Positions 62,715 through 64,000 of a DNA stretch of 64,000 nt are shown here, in pieces. Under the pieces are notes generated by a model that was not told the origin of the DNA, searched no databases, and saw only the letters and a list, made by a program, of their open reading frames with translations. Made by a program: the position numbers and the translations under genes. Source of the stretch: Ruminococcus sp. (GTDB taxonomy: Bacteria > Bacillota > Clostridia > Oscillospirales > Ruminococcaceae). The stretch is from assembly GCA_016288815.1 (NCBI GenBank), contig JAEELF010000046.1:1-64000 (forward strand), read 5' to 3'. Positions within the stretch are counted from its first letter, which is position 1. Every line of letters starts with the position of its first letter.

Positions 62715-64000
62715 GTGGGAGGATACGAGGATTGGTACCGCGAATTCAGTGAATTTACGGAATTATTTGACGATGTTGACGTGTATGGGTCACTTGACTC
62801 ACTGCTTCACGCCAGCCGGAATACATTCGCGTTCAATAAAAAAATAATGGAAAAGGCGATCGACGTGTCGTGGGTCGAGGCGATAGAGAACGGGCTTGTC
62901 CATGTGGATAATTTCCTGCGGAATCCCCGCAAGACCATCGAGGACGTCGAGGAGGTAGTGCCGATAGCGCTGTCGAAGAAGATAACAGTCGAATCGGTCA
63001 AGCACCTCGCCCAGCACACCGACCTTATCCAGAGCATAGATAAAAGATCGGGCAAGATAACGCCCTCAAAGATACTCAACGTCCACAAGGAGGAGAGCCT
63101 CCTGACGTATGAGAACAAGTTCGTCAATACCCTGATAGACAGGCTCTACATATTCATCAATACCCGCTACCAGAAGCTCGCGCAGGTCGCCCGCGACGAG
63201 GAGGTCTTCTCCCTCGGCTACGACACAGCTATCGACGACGGTGCAGGCGGCAAGATGAAGGTCGAGCTGAAAATAGAAACTATCGACAGCCTTGACTCCT
63301 ACGACGACAACGGCTATACCGTCTGGCAGCGCGTAGAGAAGCTGAAAAAGGCTATCGAGGGCTACAAGGGCTCGGAGATGTGTACGGCGCTCGGCGCGAC
63401 GTACATTCGCCCGCCTGTAATGCGTACCAACGCTATCATGAAGAACGTTGACCTCAAGGCGTGCCTGACCCTCTGGCAGTACATCGAGAGCTACGACAAG
63501 GTCGGCTACGAGATAAACGTCCAGAACACCGCGGTAAAGCCGCAGGAGGAGTTCATCGAGGACTTCTACAAAATGGTCGTCCTCAACCTGCTGCTGTTCC
63601 GCTCGTACATGAACAAGGACAGCGCCGACAAGCTGACCGCTCTGAAGACCAAGGAGCAGAAAACGCTCGCCCCGAAGATGCTGAAAAAGTTCGATAGGGA
63701 GCTGGCGGCAGACTATTCCGTAACGTCGGAGGCCACCGCGGGATATATCGCGGCGGACGGCGAGTTCAGACTTGAAAAGAAGCTGCCGAAGGATCTGGAC
63801 CTCATGTTCGAGCAGATAAGCGAGGTCATCGAGATCGAGACCCGCTACATCGCCCAGCTCGAGGAACAGCGCAAGGAGGAGGAAAGGCTCCGCCTCGAGG
63901 AAGAGGAAAGGCTCCTTGAGCAGCAGCGTATCGAGGAAGCCCGCCGCGAGGAGCTCGAGCGTATCCGTATCCAGAAGGAAGAGGAGGAGCGCAGGCTCCA
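62715..64000 (+). CDS. DUF2357-domain protein (McrC-related), partial
   Basis: The frame opens at GTG 62715, 6 nt behind AGGTGG, and is open to the window edge (428 codons seen). The family pattern is clear: ILNVHKEESLLTYENKFV near residue 120 and RPPVMRTNAIMKNVDLKAC near residue 235, both typical of DUF2357. From about residue 395 the sequence is a very charged Glu/Arg coiled coil. DUF2357 proteins often pair with McrB-like ATPases; their C-terminal part is usually a PD-(D/E)XK-like nuclease fold, which would lie outside this window. An in-frame TGA six bases upstream rules out an earlier start. Confidence 0.85.
   Translation, partial: MGGYEDWYREFSEFTELFDDVDVYGSLDSLLHASRNTFAFNKKIMEKAIDVSWVEAIENGLVHVDNFLRNPRKTIEDVEEVVPIALSKKITVESVKHLAQHTDLIQSIDKRSGKITPSKILNVHKEESLLTYENKFVNTLIDRLYIFINTRYQKLAQVARDEEVFSLGYDTAIDDGAGGKMKVELKIETIDSLDSYDDNGYTVWQRVEKLKKAIEGYKGSEMCTALGATYIRPPVMRTNAIMKNVDLKACLTLWQYIESYDKVGYEINVQNTAVKPQEEFIEDFYKMVVLNLLLFRSYMNKDSADKLTALKTKEQKTLAPKMLKKFDRELAADYSVTSEATAGYIAADGEFRLEKKLPKDLDLMFEQISEVIEIETRYIAQLEEQRKEEERLRLEEEERLLEQQRIEEARREELERIRIQKEEEERRL

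Noticed and set aside
62653..62847. A 64-codon plus-strand frame at the start of the DUF2357 gene
   Set aside because: It lies out of frame with the DUF2357 protein, whose family motifs are clear, and has no ribosome site.

Overview
The window looks like chromosomal DNA of a fibre-degrading Gram-positive anaerobe of the Ruminococcus / Oscillospiraceae group. Three things point there: two secreted polysaccharide-degrading enzymes carrying type I dockerins (a CBM22-dockerin-SGNH esterase and a CBM22-GH10 xylanase with a Thr-rich linker and dockerin), many lipoproteins with hyper-acidic linkers, and Firmicutes gene families (EcfA1A2T-TruA, ClpE-like, DUF5711, YfhO, TasA/SipW-type proteins). The species is inferred, not proven. 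Most of the window is GC-rich; about 43.7-58.3 kb is visibly more AT-rich.

Layout. 0-0.24 kb: tRNA-Arg(TCT) and tRNA-Gly(TCC), both on the minus strand. 0.76-7.94 kb: an operon of two sugar-type ABC permeases, an HlyD-like adaptor, an orphan MacB-like periplasmic-core protein and an 801-residue lipoprotein with a C-terminal solute-binding domain; no ATPase gene is present. 8.2-14.0 kb: the dockerin esterase, a small membrane protein, an AraC-type regulator and the GH10 xylanase. 14.1-15.7 kb: an ECF sigma factor with a putative membrane anti-sigma factor. 15.75-19.75 kb: four minus-strand acidic lipoproteins. 20.0-22.8 kb: a yybP-ykoY (manganese) riboswitch with a complete terminator/antiterminator, followed by a P-type cation ATPase frame broken by TAG and TGA. 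22.8-40.0 kb, minus strand: a lipoprotein ending in a partial cohesin-like domain, ClpE-like ATPase, CvpA-like and DUF5711 proteins, TruA, YfhO, the ECF transporter module, small proteins, a methyltransferase and the RuvB/SseB-like/RuvA/RuvC group. 40.15-43.67 kb, plus strand: a bifunctional chorismate mutase-prephenate dehydratase and a short cobalamin-dependent methionine synthase.

44.0-64.0 kb is the most unusual region. It carries a probable surface-fibre or matrix system: a TasA/camelysin-like protein with an AWF-type signal sequence, three more N-terminally anchored surface proteins, a 3355-residue secreted protein with many GLUG-like motifs, a degenerate EAL-domain protein, another TasA-like membrane protein, a Ser/His (SipW/ER-type) signal peptidase with a long Ala/Glu-rich tail, a membrane-anchored McrB-like AAA+ ATPase, and a DUF2357 (McrC-related) protein that runs off the window. 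A dedicated signal peptidase beside its likely substrates is a known theme of TasA/SipW matrix systems; the McrBC-like pair next to them is not something I can assign to a described system.

Regulation visible in the sequence includes near-consensus housekeeping promoters (17-nt spacers) before several transcription units, strong intrinsic terminators, and the riboswitch. Repeats include a 7-nt tandem repeat at two loci (one encoding the C-terminus of EcfA1), REP-like palindromes at two loci, and a 43-nt dispersed repeat at two loci 51 kb apart.
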